A stretch of DNA of 34,504 nt. Origin: Nostoc sp. CHAB 5844. Lineage in GTDB: Bacteria; Cyanobacteriota; Cyanobacteriia; Cyanobacteriales; Nostocaceae. The stretch covers positions 1 through 34,504 of the forward strand of contig NZ_JAIVFW010000071.1 of the NCBI RefSeq assembly GCF_020829595.1, in the 5' to 3' direction. The position numbers were made by a program, and so were the translations under genes. The notes under the pieces were generated by a model. It ran no database searches. It saw only the letters and a program-made list of their open reading frames with translations, and was not told the DNA's origin. Shown here in pieces: positions 7,201 through 16,900 of the stretch; within the stretch, counting starts at the first letter, position 1; the number at the start of each line of letters is the position of its first letter.

Positions 7201-8502
7201 TTAAACTAGAACTTGTTGCCATTCTAGACGGTCAAGGGTGCGAGAACGTTCTAGCGCACGTTCAAAACTATCGAGTTTGGCATCAATTGTCAACGGTTCG
7301 CCAATGTAGCCTTGGACTGCTTCTTGGGTTTTCAAACCATTACCAGTGATGTAAACGATGGTAGTTTCATTTGGATCAATCTTGCCAGCTTCTACCAATT
7401 TTTTCAGCACGGCGACAGTTGTACCGCCAGCTGTTTCTGTGAATATGCCCTCGGTTTCTGCCAGCAACTTGATGCCTTCAATAATTTCTGCATCGGTGAC
7501 TGATTCAATATTACCGCCTGTTTTCTTGGCGATTTCGACAGCATATACACCATCTGCTGGATTACCAATTGCGATCGATTTAGCAATTGTATTTGGTTTC
7601 ACAGGCTTGATGAAGTCGCGGTCTTCTCTAAATGCTTGAGCGATGGGGGAACAGCCTTCAGCTTGTGCGCCGCTGAAACGAACATTTTTACCTTCTACCA
7701 AACCAACTTCGACAAATTCTTGGAAACCTTTATAGATTTTGGTAAACAGCGAACCAGAAGCCAGAGGTGCAACTATATGATCGGGTAGTTCCCAACCGAG
7801 TTGTTCAGCCACTTCAAAGCCCAGAGTTTTGGAACCTTCAGAGTAGTAGGGACGCAGATTGATGTTCACAAAACCCCAACCATGTGTATTTGCAACTTCG
7901 GAACACAGGCGGTTTACTTGGTCATAGTTGCCTTTTACAGCCATGAGAGTAGGACTGTAAATCAAGCTGCCCAAAACTTTACCTGCTTCTAAGTCAGAGG
8001 GGATAAATACATAGCAGTCTAAACCTGCATGGGCAGCGATCGCAGCTGTAGAATTTGCTAAGTTACCAGTACTTGCACAAGATACTGTAGAGAACCCTAA
8101 TTCTCTAGCGCGAGAAAGTGCCACCGACACCACCCGATCCTTGAAGCTCAGGGTGGGCATATTGACGGCATCATTTTTAATGTAAAGCTTGTTCAGACCC
8201 AGGCGACGTGCCAACCGTTGGGAACGCACCAAAGGAGTCATCCCAGTTCCCACATCGATTACATTATCAGTTGCTACAGGTAAAAATTGACGGTAGCGCC
8301 AAATTGAATTTGGCCCTGCTTGAATTTTTTCGCGGCTTACACTCCGGCGGAGATTGTTGTAGTTATATTTCACTTCCAACGGCCCAAAGCAAAACTCACA
8401 AACATGACTAGCTTTGAGTTCGTATTCCGCGCCACATTCCTTACACTTTAACGCTTCTAAGGTGGCTGTGGTTGTTTGGGTGTGTGTGGTTGCCTGAGTC
8501 AT
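7201..8502 (-). CDS. thrC: threonine synthase
   Basis: A 433-residue PLP enzyme that converts O-phosphohomoserine to threonine. It has the N-terminal rubredoxin-like zinc ribbon (CKEC near Cys20/23 and CEFC near Cys35/38) of the plant/cyanobacterial-type enzymes, the PLP lysine in LSFKDRVVS (~Lys121), the glycine loop CASTGNLANSTAA, and SGSLFTKIYKGF for substrate binding. The longest frame starts 23 residues earlier at 8571, but the ATG at 8502 gives MTQATTHTQ, more typical of the family, and the extra part runs through the intergenic HIP1 site. It lies upstream of the MoaD-like gene on the same strand. Confidence 0.95.
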   Translation of the reverse strand: MTQATTHTQTTTATLEALKCKECGAEYELKASHVCEFCFGPLEVKYNYNNLRRSVSREKIQAGPNSIWRYRQFLPVATDNVIDVGTGMTPLVRSQRLARRLGLNKLYIKNDAVNMPTLSFKDRVVSVALSRARELGFSTVSCASTGNLANSTAAIAAHAGLDCYVFIPSDLEAGKVLGSLIYSPTLMAVKGNYDQVNRLCSEVANTHGWGFVNINLRPYYSEGSKTLGFEVAEQLGWELPDHIVAPLASGSLFTKIYKGFQEFVEVGLVEGKNVRFSGAQAEGCSPIAQAFREDRDFIKPVKPNTIAKSIAIGNPADGVYAVEIAKKTGGNIESVTDAEIIEGIKLLAETEGIFTETAGGTTVAVLKKLVEAGKIDPNETTIVYITGNGLKTQEAVQGYIGEPLTIDAKLDSFERALERSRTLDRLEWQQVLV

Positions 8503-9042
8503 AGCGATCGCTTTCCCTGTTTTGTCCGTCAACTGTCGCTTGATAGTATCACGAGTAAAAATACCAGTCAAACATACCCGACTAAAATTATCGGATATAC
8601 TTTAAATTGGCAAAAATGCATTCTCATGCTTATAAGAATGCGTATTACTGAATTCAAATAATAATTAAGTATAAAAATATAAAATAAATCAACAATTATT
8701 TCAGTAAGAAGACTTAGCTTTTTTGAGTGTGAATTTTTGACATATTAGTATTTAAACTGTTTTGGAATCGGATGTAGTTGATTTAACGTTGTTATTGTTA
8801 CGCGATCGCTCTGTAACAACTAATCCTTGAAATATCAGTAAATAAAACGGAGTCACCCAAAACTAGTTACATCACGTTTATACGTTCATATATGAATTCA
8901 AACTAGTATTCCGAAGTAATTTCGATTGCTTTGGAATCGTTTTGTCTTACAAAACAATCATTGTAAAGTCCATCAAATGTGAGATTTGGACTAATTTTGT
9001 TTCACCTTAATTAGGCTGCACCCTACCAAGCAATTACATTAA
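8503..9042. other. divergent intergenic region upstream of thrC and the surface-protein cluster
   Basis: This 540-bp gap holds no gene I can support. It contains two copies of the 10-mer TTTGGAATCG (8761-8770 and 8930-8939), a TTGACA hexamer at 8737-8742 without a clear -10 at standard spacing, and a perfect small inverted repeat GTTTTGT-CTT-ACAAAAC at 8939-8955, about 90 bp before the first surface-protein ATG. These could be regulatory for the cluster; no site is assigned. Confidence 0.4.
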
Positions 9043-11625
9043 ATGAAATTTCGTAATAGTCATAAAATTAACAAGACTAAGAATCGTGTATTTCACCTTA
9101 ATTTAATAGCAACAGCACTACTAGCTAACGGCTTGTTCCAGTTTGTCTCCCCGGTGATAGCTCAAACTTCACCTACAGCCGCAGGTACAACTATCAATAA
9201 CCAAGCGACAGCCACCTACGAAGACCCCAACAATCCCCCAGATCCCAATAATCCTAATGATCCAAGAAGAATCAATACTACGTCTAACACTGTAACTATT
9301 AGCGTAGCAGAAGTAGCTGGTATCTCACTTGTAGCCGGTACACCTGTAGATAGCAACGGTGGAATTCTGCAAGCCAATGATCTTGTATATTTTCCCTTTA
9401 CTATCACCAACGTCGGTAACGACCCGACTCAATTCCAAATTCCCACTCAAGCTGGTATTACAGGCCCAGGCACAATAGGTACGTTAGAATACAGTACCGA
9501 TGGGACAACATGGAATCCTGTTCCTGCTGGGGGATTCACTACACCTTCTATACCTGTGAATGGCACGATACAGGTAAGAGTACCAGTAACAGTCAATTCA
9601 GGCGTAACATCTGGTCAACAAATTAAAGTTACTTTAGGAGAAACTAACCCTCCTGAGACAGCTGTTAACTCTCCCCGCACCGGATCAATAAATGACGCTA
9701 GAGACGTTTATACCGTAGACAACCGGGATGGTGCATCGGGAGAAGTTTTAGGTTCACCTGCTAACGGTGTAGTAGAAGGCAGTACTTCAGCCACAGTAAC
9801 TATTAATCCAAAGTATTATTCTTTAGCAACCATACTCAAAACTCGTAGTGCTTATGACAACAAAAATACCCCAGAGGATATCACAGACGATACCCTCAAC
9901 TACAATTTGAGTTTGCGAGTAGAGTCTAGTGACACTACAGGAAAAAATATCACGCCATCACCTCTAGCAGGCTCTACTATACCTGGTCTTTCTGGCACAA
10001 ATATCTTAGTTTCCGATGCTATTCCACTTGGGATACAACTAGCAGCAGCACCAACACCTCCCACTAATTGGCAAGTAGTTTACTCCACTACATCTGTCGG
10101 CACATCTGCGAATGCAGCTACCTGGACAACCTCGCAACCAGCAGATTTATCTACAGTTACTCGTATTGGCTTTATTAAACCTACAACAGATGGTAATACC
10201 AGTACTTACCTACCTGCTGATGGACAATTAACCCAATTTTCTATTCAGTTAAAAGTTAGAACAGGACAAACTGCGCCTTTAACCATAGCCAACATCGCTC
10301 AAGTATTTGGTAAAACACCAGAAACAAATACTCCTGTGCTGGATGAGTCTGGTGATCAAAATCCTAGCAACTTTGACGGGACTTCAGGTAACATGACACC
10401 CCCACCAAATACAGATACTAATGGGGATAACGTACCAGATCAGTTACCGCCTACCGTGCCTGATGGTTATATTACCGACTCAACTGATCTCACAACAACC
10501 GGAAGTGATACTGCTGGCAATAATACTGGTGATACTAACAACCCAGATGCAAACTCTGGTGGTGAAGCCAACGTATTTACAATCAATGTTGCCTTACTTC
10601 TCAACGGGCCTAATGGTTTTCCTAACGCAGTTGGCCCGACAAATAACAATGATGACTTTACTAATCAATCTGCTAACGTTCCGGCTGGTTTAGCACCAGG
10701 TTTAACATTTGATCCAAACGTAGTTAATTTTACTAACACCGTTAGCAATACAGGTAATCAAACAGCAAATATCTCTTTACTACCTACAAAACCAGCTAAC
10801 GCAGGCGACTTGCCTACGGGTACAGTTGTGACTATATCTGCTAACAACGGCAATATATCCGCTAAATATACATACAATAACGGGGTTTTTACATTTAACA
10901 GTAACAGTGGTATTGGTGTTGTGGGAGGCAACCCAGTCAGTGCAACAAACCCAGTGCGGATTGATGGAGTAGCGTCAAATGGTACAGCTAACTATACTGT
11001 AGTTGTTGACCTGCCTGCTGGTACGCCACTTTCAACCGATTCTAATATCCAACGTGGCTTCCCTGTACCAATTAAAGCTTTCATTGACAGTAATAGTAAT
11101 GGTTTAGCAGATGATGGAGTCGAAAACATTACTATTGATCGCGTGTACACTGGCTACTTACAGTTGATAAAACAGTCACGGGTTTTACAAGGAACTGGGC
11201 CAGCTGTTCAAGGTACTGATGGTACTTTGAGTACAACATCAAAAAAACCTGCGCCTGGAAATATTATTGAGTACGTTATCCAGTACAAAAATATTTCTGA
11301 ACCACCACCAGCGAGTGGTAACAATAATGTAATTTTGAACGCTGGCAATGTGGTGATTACTGAAGATGGTACTGTGAGTCCCAATAATTGGGCGAAAGAT
11401 AATTTACCTACTAATAGCGTAATTGATACTAGTCACGTTGCTGGCTCGGCACAAGGCACTGGAACAGTTCAATTTTTCAGCGGTGATCCTGCTACAACTC
11501 CTGCGACTAACGCAACTAGCGGTACTACTGCTGCTACTGATGTCACTAAATATGTAGATACCCTTAATAACCCAGTTGCACCTGGCGCGACAGGAACATT
11601 TAGCTTCCAAAGAAAGGTTAACTAA
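9043..11625 (+). CDS. secreted DUF11-type surface protein, 860 aa
   Basis: A large secreted protein with an N-terminal signal peptide (basic start, hydrophobic LIATALLANGLFQF, cleavage after VIAQ near residue 41). The mature chain is Thr/Asn/Pro-rich, has no cysteine, and is made of beta-sandwich repeats. Residues ~48-63 (TTINNQATATYEDPNN) match the start of the 506-residue neighbour. The C-terminal part from ~702 (LQLIKQSRVLQ, then PAPGNIIEYVIQYKN) is a DUF11-type repeat. DTNGDNVPD and DSNSNGLADD resemble calcium-binding loops. No sortase signal or autotransporter barrel is seen. It is the first gene of a five-gene cell-surface cluster. A structural or adhesive role is inferred; the exact function is unknown. 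Confidence 0.8.
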   Translation: MKFRNSHKINKTKNRVFHLNLIATALLANGLFQFVSPVIAQTSPTAAGTTINNQATATYEDPNNPPDPNNPNDPRRINTTSNTVTISVAEVAGISLVAGTPVDSNGGILQANDLVYFPFTITNVGNDPTQFQIPTQAGITGPGTIGTLEYSTDGTTWNPVPAGGFTTPSIPVNGTIQVRVPVTVNSGVTSGQQIKVTLGETNPPETAVNSPRTGSINDARDVYTVDNRDGASGEVLGSPANGVVEGSTSATVTINPKYYSLATILKTRSAYDNKNTPEDITDDTLNYNLSLRVESSDTTGKNITPSPLAGSTIPGLSGTNILVSDAIPLGIQLAAAPTPPTNWQVVYSTTSVGTSANAATWTTSQPADLSTVTRIGFIKPTTDGNTSTYLPADGQLTQFSIQLKVRTGQTAPLTIANIAQVFGKTPETNTPVLDESGDQNPSNFDGTSGNMTPPPNTDTNGDNVPDQLPPTVPDGYITDSTDLTTTGSDTAGNNTGDTNNPDANSGGEANVFTINVALLLNGPNGFPNAVGPTNNNDDFTNQSANVPAGLAPGLTFDPNVVNFTNTVSNTGNQTANISLLPTKPANAGDLPTGTVVTISANNGNISAKYTYNNGVFTFNSNSGIGVVGGNPVSATNPVRIDGVASNGTANYTVVVDLPAGTPLSTDSNIQRGFPVPIKAFIDSNSNGLADDGVENITIDRVYTGYLQLIKQSRVLQGTGPAVQGTDGTLSTTSKKPAPGNIIEYVIQYKNISEPPPASGNNNVILNAGNVVITEDGTVSPNNWAKDNLPTNSVIDTSHVAGSAQGTGTVQFFSGDPATTPATNATSGTTAATDVTKYVDTLNNPVAPGATGTFSFQRKVN

Positions 11626-11654
11626 CAGTAATCTATCAGGGATGATGCAAACAA

Positions 11655-12218
11655 ATGAAAAGAATTTTTATTACTGGAATAGGAGCAAGTTTACTCCTGA
11701 CTACAGCCTCATTTATGACTCATTTATCAGGGGTAGTTAAATGGGATCAATTTAACAGTGCAGTTGCTCAATATCCACAGAAACCACAGGCTTTAAAGTT
11801 ATTTTTGGCAGCAGAAAAACAAGTTTTAACTAAAAATCAGCAAGGCAAGCAAAAGGTAACATGGCAAGCCTTAAAAGATAAAGCAATCGTCAAACCAGGA
11901 GATATATTACGCTATACCTTGACTGGAGAAAATACAAGCGATCGCCCACTAAAAAATCTTACTCTCAATCAGCCCATTTCCAGAGGCATGGTTTATGTTT
12001 TGAAATCAGCCCATTTTACTGGTAATACCAAAATTACCTACAGCATTGATGGCGGACGCAGTTTTGTAGAAAATCCCACGATTAAAGTTTCTCTACCTAA
12101 CGGCAATGTAGAAACTAAATCTGCACCAGCAAGTGCATATACACATCTTCGCTTTTATACCCCAATAGTGGCAGCAAAAACCACACTCAAAGCAACTTAT
12201 CAAATTCAAGTGCGTTGA
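11655..12218 (+). CDS. small secreted DUF11-like protein, 187 aa
   Basis: A signal peptide (MKRIFITGIGASLLLTTASF, likely cleaved after AVAQ near residue 39) is followed by a single DUF11-like beta-sandwich: LKLFLAAEKQVL, then VKPGDILRYTLTGENTSDRP, LTLNQPISRGMVYV and YSIDGGRSF. This is the pattern of one isolated DUF11 repeat, with PGD..RYT as its core. It starts 29 bp after the 860-residue gene and has no cysteine in the mature chain. It could be a pilot or minor subunit of the same surface structure as its neighbours; this is inference from size and position. A cytoplasmic role is excluded by the signal peptide. Confidence 0.78.
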   Translation: MKRIFITGIGASLLLTTASFMTHLSGVVKWDQFNSAVAQYPQKPQALKLFLAAEKQVLTKNQQGKQKVTWQALKDKAIVKPGDILRYTLTGENTSDRPLKNLTLNQPISRGMVYVLKSAHFTGNTKITYSIDGGRSFVENPTIKVSLPNGNVETKSAPASAYTHLRFYTPIVAAKTTLKATYQIQVR

Positions 12219-12386
12219 ATCATAGACAGAAATAAGAATGAAATTTTATCTTTTATACTTATTTCTTACCTTACTGGATTAAATTGCTAAATATAAGGTT
12301 TCTTTTCTGCAATTTAAATATTGGATACTTCCGAATTTAAAAAATTTTAAAAGCTTTATTCGCAAAGGTAATGACATATCAAGAAC

Positions 12387-13907
12387 ATGAATTTAGCGAT
12401 TAATTTTCAAAAACAAAAGCGCTTTGTTTTTAGGAGTAGCTGGTATCAAAAATTAGCTAACAGCCTTGTTATAGGAAGTTTTTTGTCAACAATTTTACCG
12501 CTAAAAGTAACAGCACAACAGGCGAATACTAATATTATTAATCAAGCTGGTTATACTTATACTGATCCCAATACCAATTATCAATACCAAGGAATTTCTA
12601 GCCAACTGCTACTAATCCCTGACCAATCAATTAGTCAATCAGGACGGATTTTAGGTTGTGCTGGCACAATCTTACCTGACTATACAGGTTTCTCTGTGGG
12701 ATTATATGAATCTAATTTAAACGAGCCAACAGGAACAGAATTAGGAAAGTTAGTTGCCTTAACTCGTACAGAATTACCAGATACTCCTAATAATCAAGTA
12801 CCCCAAGGTGCTGCACCAAATATTGAAAATTCTAACCCTTATTTTCTCAGTAATAACCCAGCAGGTGTTTATAACTTTCTACTCAATGCTGATAGAGGTC
12901 AAACTACTTCAGGTAAAACTTATATTTTGGTAGCTAATCCCCCGCCAAATTCTCGATACCAACAAAGACGGGTAAAAATTCAAATTATTGGCAACACTGA
13001 CAAAATTAATAACAGCGTGAAGTATATAGCTTCTTCTTTAGATGGGCAACCTTTAAATAGTACAGGTGCAACTAGAGTAGAGGATACATTGTTTGCGGTT
13101 TCTAATGGGGAAATAGCACAACTGAATTTATTAGCTTTGGCATTTACAACCAATATGTGTCAGGCACGGCAGTTGCAGATTACCAAAACAGGCGATCGCG
13201 CCACTGCCGAACCCGGCGATACAGCCATTTACCGCATATCTGTGAGAAATTTGGCTGATATTGGTTTAAATAACATAGTTGTCACAGATAATTTACCTCT
13301 GGGTTTCCATTTCATCCCGAAATCGGTGCGGGGAGAAATGGATGGTCAGCCAGTCACTATTACCGCCGATCGCAACGGTAATACAATCACCTTCCGCACA
13401 GCTGCAACTCTCCCACCAGAAAAAGTCTTGAATATTGCCTACGCCGCCCAACTCACACCTGATGCACTGCGAGGTAATGGTCGTAATAGTGCGATCGCTA
13501 ATGCACTGAGAATTGACAACCGTCTAAGTACCAAGGATGGCCCTGCAACCCACCAATTACTGATTCGTCCTGGGATTGTCGCTGACTGCGGCACAATTAT
13601 CGGTCGTGTGTTTGAGGATAAAAACTTTGACGGTGAACAGCAAACTGGTGAACCGGGAATAGCGAATGCTGTAATTTTTATGGAAGACGGGAATCGCATC
13701 ACCACAGATCCCAATGGGTTGTTTTCTGTCGCTAATGTTTTGCCAGGAAGCCATACAGGTGTCCTCGACCTCAGCAGCATCCCTGGCTATACCTTAGCTC
13801 CCAATCGGAAATTCCGCGAACGCAATACTCAATCTCGCTGGGTGCGTCTAGAACCTGGTGGCTTAGTCAGAATGAACTTTGCTGTCACCCCCAGCAGGAG
13901 TAAATAA
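12387..13907 (+). CDS. secreted DUF11 protein with SdrD-B/Cna-B-like C-terminal domain, 506 aa
   Basis: The signal peptide ends near residue 44 (LPLKVTAQ). The next module (NTNIINQAGYTYTDPNTNY) is homologous to the start of the 860-residue protein. A DUF11 repeat covers ~260-370 (LQITKTGDRATAEPGDTAIY, then NNIVVTDNLPLGFHFI). Residues ~400-500 form an SdrD-B/Cna-B-like domain: GTIIGRVFEDKNFDGEQQTG, then EPGIANAVIFMEDG and TDPNGLFSVANVLPG, including a DxNxDG-type loop. No anchor is seen. It lies 168 bp after the previous gene and ends 3 bp before the beta-barrel gene, so the two are translationally coupled. An extracellular partner of the barrel is the natural inference. Confidence 0.8.
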   Translation: MNLAINFQKQKRFVFRSSWYQKLANSLVIGSFLSTILPLKVTAQQANTNIINQAGYTYTDPNTNYQYQGISSQLLLIPDQSISQSGRILGCAGTILPDYTGFSVGLYESNLNEPTGTELGKLVALTRTELPDTPNNQVPQGAAPNIENSNPYFLSNNPAGVYNFLLNADRGQTTSGKTYILVANPPPNSRYQQRRVKIQIIGNTDKINNSVKYIASSLDGQPLNSTGATRVEDTLFAVSNGEIAQLNLLALAFTTNMCQARQLQITKTGDRATAEPGDTAIYRISVRNLADIGLNNIVVTDNLPLGFHFIPKSVRGEMDGQPVTITADRNGNTITFRTAATLPPEKVLNIAYAAQLTPDALRGNGRNSAIANALRIDNRLSTKDGPATHQLLIRPGIVADCGTIIGRVFEDKNFDGEQQTGEPGIANAVIFMEDGNRITTDPNGLFSVANVLPGSHTGVLDLSSIPGYTLAPNRKFRERNTQSRWVRLEPGGLVRMNFAVTPSRSK

Positions 13908-13910
13908 AGT

Positions 13911-16900
13911 ATGAAACTTAAACTGCATAGTGCAACTACTTTCAATCTTAGGCTGATGGGTGCTATGGCAGGTGCGATCGCCTTTGTTTTATATCCAGCT
14001 GTAGTTAAAGCACAAGCATTCATTCCAGAAACAGAAAATAGTGTTCAGGATGATTTTCAGGCTCCTTCTGGCTTAGTCCAATCAAATACTGAGCAAAAGC
14101 TCTATCTGCCCCAGACATCGTTAAATAATCCTTCTATCAATACATCAACAGAAGCTCATGAAGTAGATAAAAAAAATTCTTCACCACAAGATCAGATTGC
14201 TAGTTCTTTCCCAGATATTAACGAACTCGCTCCTGTGGAGCCTTCCTTAGCTACAACCAAAATACAACCATTTCAGCCAGCAACTGATATTCACATACCT
14301 AAAGGTTTACGCAAAATTGCTGCATCTGTAGACAACCAAGACAAGTCTGCTTCTGTTTCTACAGTCATCAAAATTCTGAGTCCAACTACTGATAGTGTGG
14401 TTGATTTGCCTGCTACTAGTGTAAGTGTGCAATTTTCTAGTGGTAGTCAGGTAGAATTGCGCGTGAATGGCAGCTTGGTAGACTCGTCTTTAGTAGGACG
14501 GACGGAAACTGACAATAATACCAATTTGGTAACGCAGACATGGTACGGTATCTCATTAAAAGCAGGAGAAAACCTCATTTCTGCACAAGAGGTAGATAAA
14601 CCAGAATCATCTGTAACAGTACGGATAGTAGTGCGGAGTGCGCCAACAAAACTCACAATAGAAACAGTTGAATCTCGTATTCCAGCTGATGGGCGTTCGA
14701 CAGCAACTATTCGCGGTCAATTAATTGATGAAAATGGCAATCAATCTAACCATGATGCGGTTGTAACTCTGACATCTACTGCGGGAGAGTTTGTCGGAAA
14801 AGACTTCAAACCTGATGAACCAGGATTTCAGGTAGAGGCGAAAGCTGGAGAATTTACAGCAAGATTGCGATCGCATTTGCAAGCGCAAACAGTAACAATT
14901 CGCGCCACAGCCAATGATTTAGAAGCATTTACTCAACTTCAATTTGAAACGGCGTTGCGTCCGAGTTTATTGACTGGTGTTGTAGATGTACGTTTAGGTG
15001 CTAGAGGTACAGATTATTACGGTAGTTTTCGAGATTTTGTCCGTCCTGACAAAGATACAAGCACCCAATTAGATTTTCACTCAGCAGTATTTGCCACGGG
15101 TGCTTTGGGAGAATGGTTGTTTACAGGTGCATATAATAGTTCGCGCAGTCTCAATGAAGATTGCAATTGTGATAATCGTCTATTTAGAAGCTACCAATTT
15201 AACGAGCAGAACTATCCAGTCTACGGCGATAGTTCACAAATCGATGTCGTGGCACCTTCGATTGATAGTGTATTTTTGCGGTTTGAGCGAAACTCTAAAA
15301 TTCCTAATGCTGCTCCTGATTTTTTCATGTGGGGTGATTACAACACAGAAGAGTTTGCCCGCACATCCCAGCAATATACTTCTATCACTCGTCAACTGCA
15401 CGGCTTCAAAACTAACTACAACTTCGGAAACCTGCAATTCACAGGCTTCTATGGCAATCATCTAGAAGGGTTTCAACGAGATACCATCGCGCCTGATGGT
15501 ACGAGTGGTTATTACTTCCTCTCCCGACGGCTATTGGTTCCAGGTAGTGAAAATGTCTTTATTGAATTAGAAGAACTGAATCGTCCTGGTACTGTACTGA
15601 ACCGCAAACAACTGAATCGTGGCCCAGACTACGAAATCGACTACGATCGCGGTACACTAATCTTCCGCGAACCAATTCTTCGCACAGATATAGATAGCAC
15701 CGGACAAGTCTTGGTACGACGGATTGTTGTTAGCTATCAATACGAAAGTCAAGACTCTGACAGTAATATTTATGCAGGTCGATTGCAATATAACCTCTCC
15801 CGTAGCTTGAACCAAGAAAGTTGGCTAGGTGCAACTTTTGTCCAAGAAAATCAGGGGGTGCGTGACTTTCAACTATATGGTGCAGATGCGCTAATTTCTC
15901 TAGGTCGTAATGCCAGACTAATAGCTGAATATGCTCATTCTACGAATGATTCAGAACTTATCGGGAAAGTTAGTGGTACAGCTTACCGTTTAGAAGCTGA
16001 GGGACAAATCAGCAATGCTATTCAAGGACGTGCTTATTATCGTTTTGCCGATACAGGCTTTGCCAATAATGCCACGATTAGCTTTGTTCCCGGACAGACT
16101 CGCTACGGAGGGCAACTAACAGGTAGACTTTCCCCAACTACTAATATTCGAGCGCAATACGACCACGAAGATAATTTTGGCATTGCTCCCCAACCTCTAG
16201 ATACTTTTGAAGAACTATTTGCACCACGTTCGGAAGCCATACCAGGAAGTAAGGTTGATAACTCTTTGACAACTGTTTCCGCTGGGATTCAACAACGATT
16301 GGGTAAGGCTACGGTTGACGTTGATTGGATTCATCGCCATCGAGAAGATAGGATTCCGATTAACGCCTTAGCTAGTGATTCTCATCAATTGCGATCACGA
16401 AGTGCGAACTCCGTTCGTTCGCGTCTGGCTTTTCCCGTTGCCAAAAACCTGACTTTCGCAGCGCAAAATGAACTAACTCTATCTTCTAGTGCTGATACTG
16501 TTTACCCAGACCGTACTATCTTAGGACTAAATTGGGCTGTCATGCCTGGTGTGAATATCAGCCTCGCCCAACAGTTTTACAGTAGCGGTCAATTGAGTGG
16601 TAATACCATCACCAGTTTAAATATTAATGGCGAACACAAACTCGGCACAGATACTACTTTGACAGGTCGTTACTCAATTTTAGGAGGTGCAAATCAACTG
16701 ACAACACAAGGGGCTATTGGTCTGAATAACCGTTGGACGATAGCTCCTGGTTTACGGCTGAATCTTGCGTATGAACACGTATTTGGCAGCTTCTTTAACC
16801 GAACTGCAACAGGGCAACAATATGCCCAACCTTTTACAGTCGGACAAGCAGCTTCATCTATTGGTTTTGAGAGTGGCGATAGCTACAGTGTTGGGTTGGA

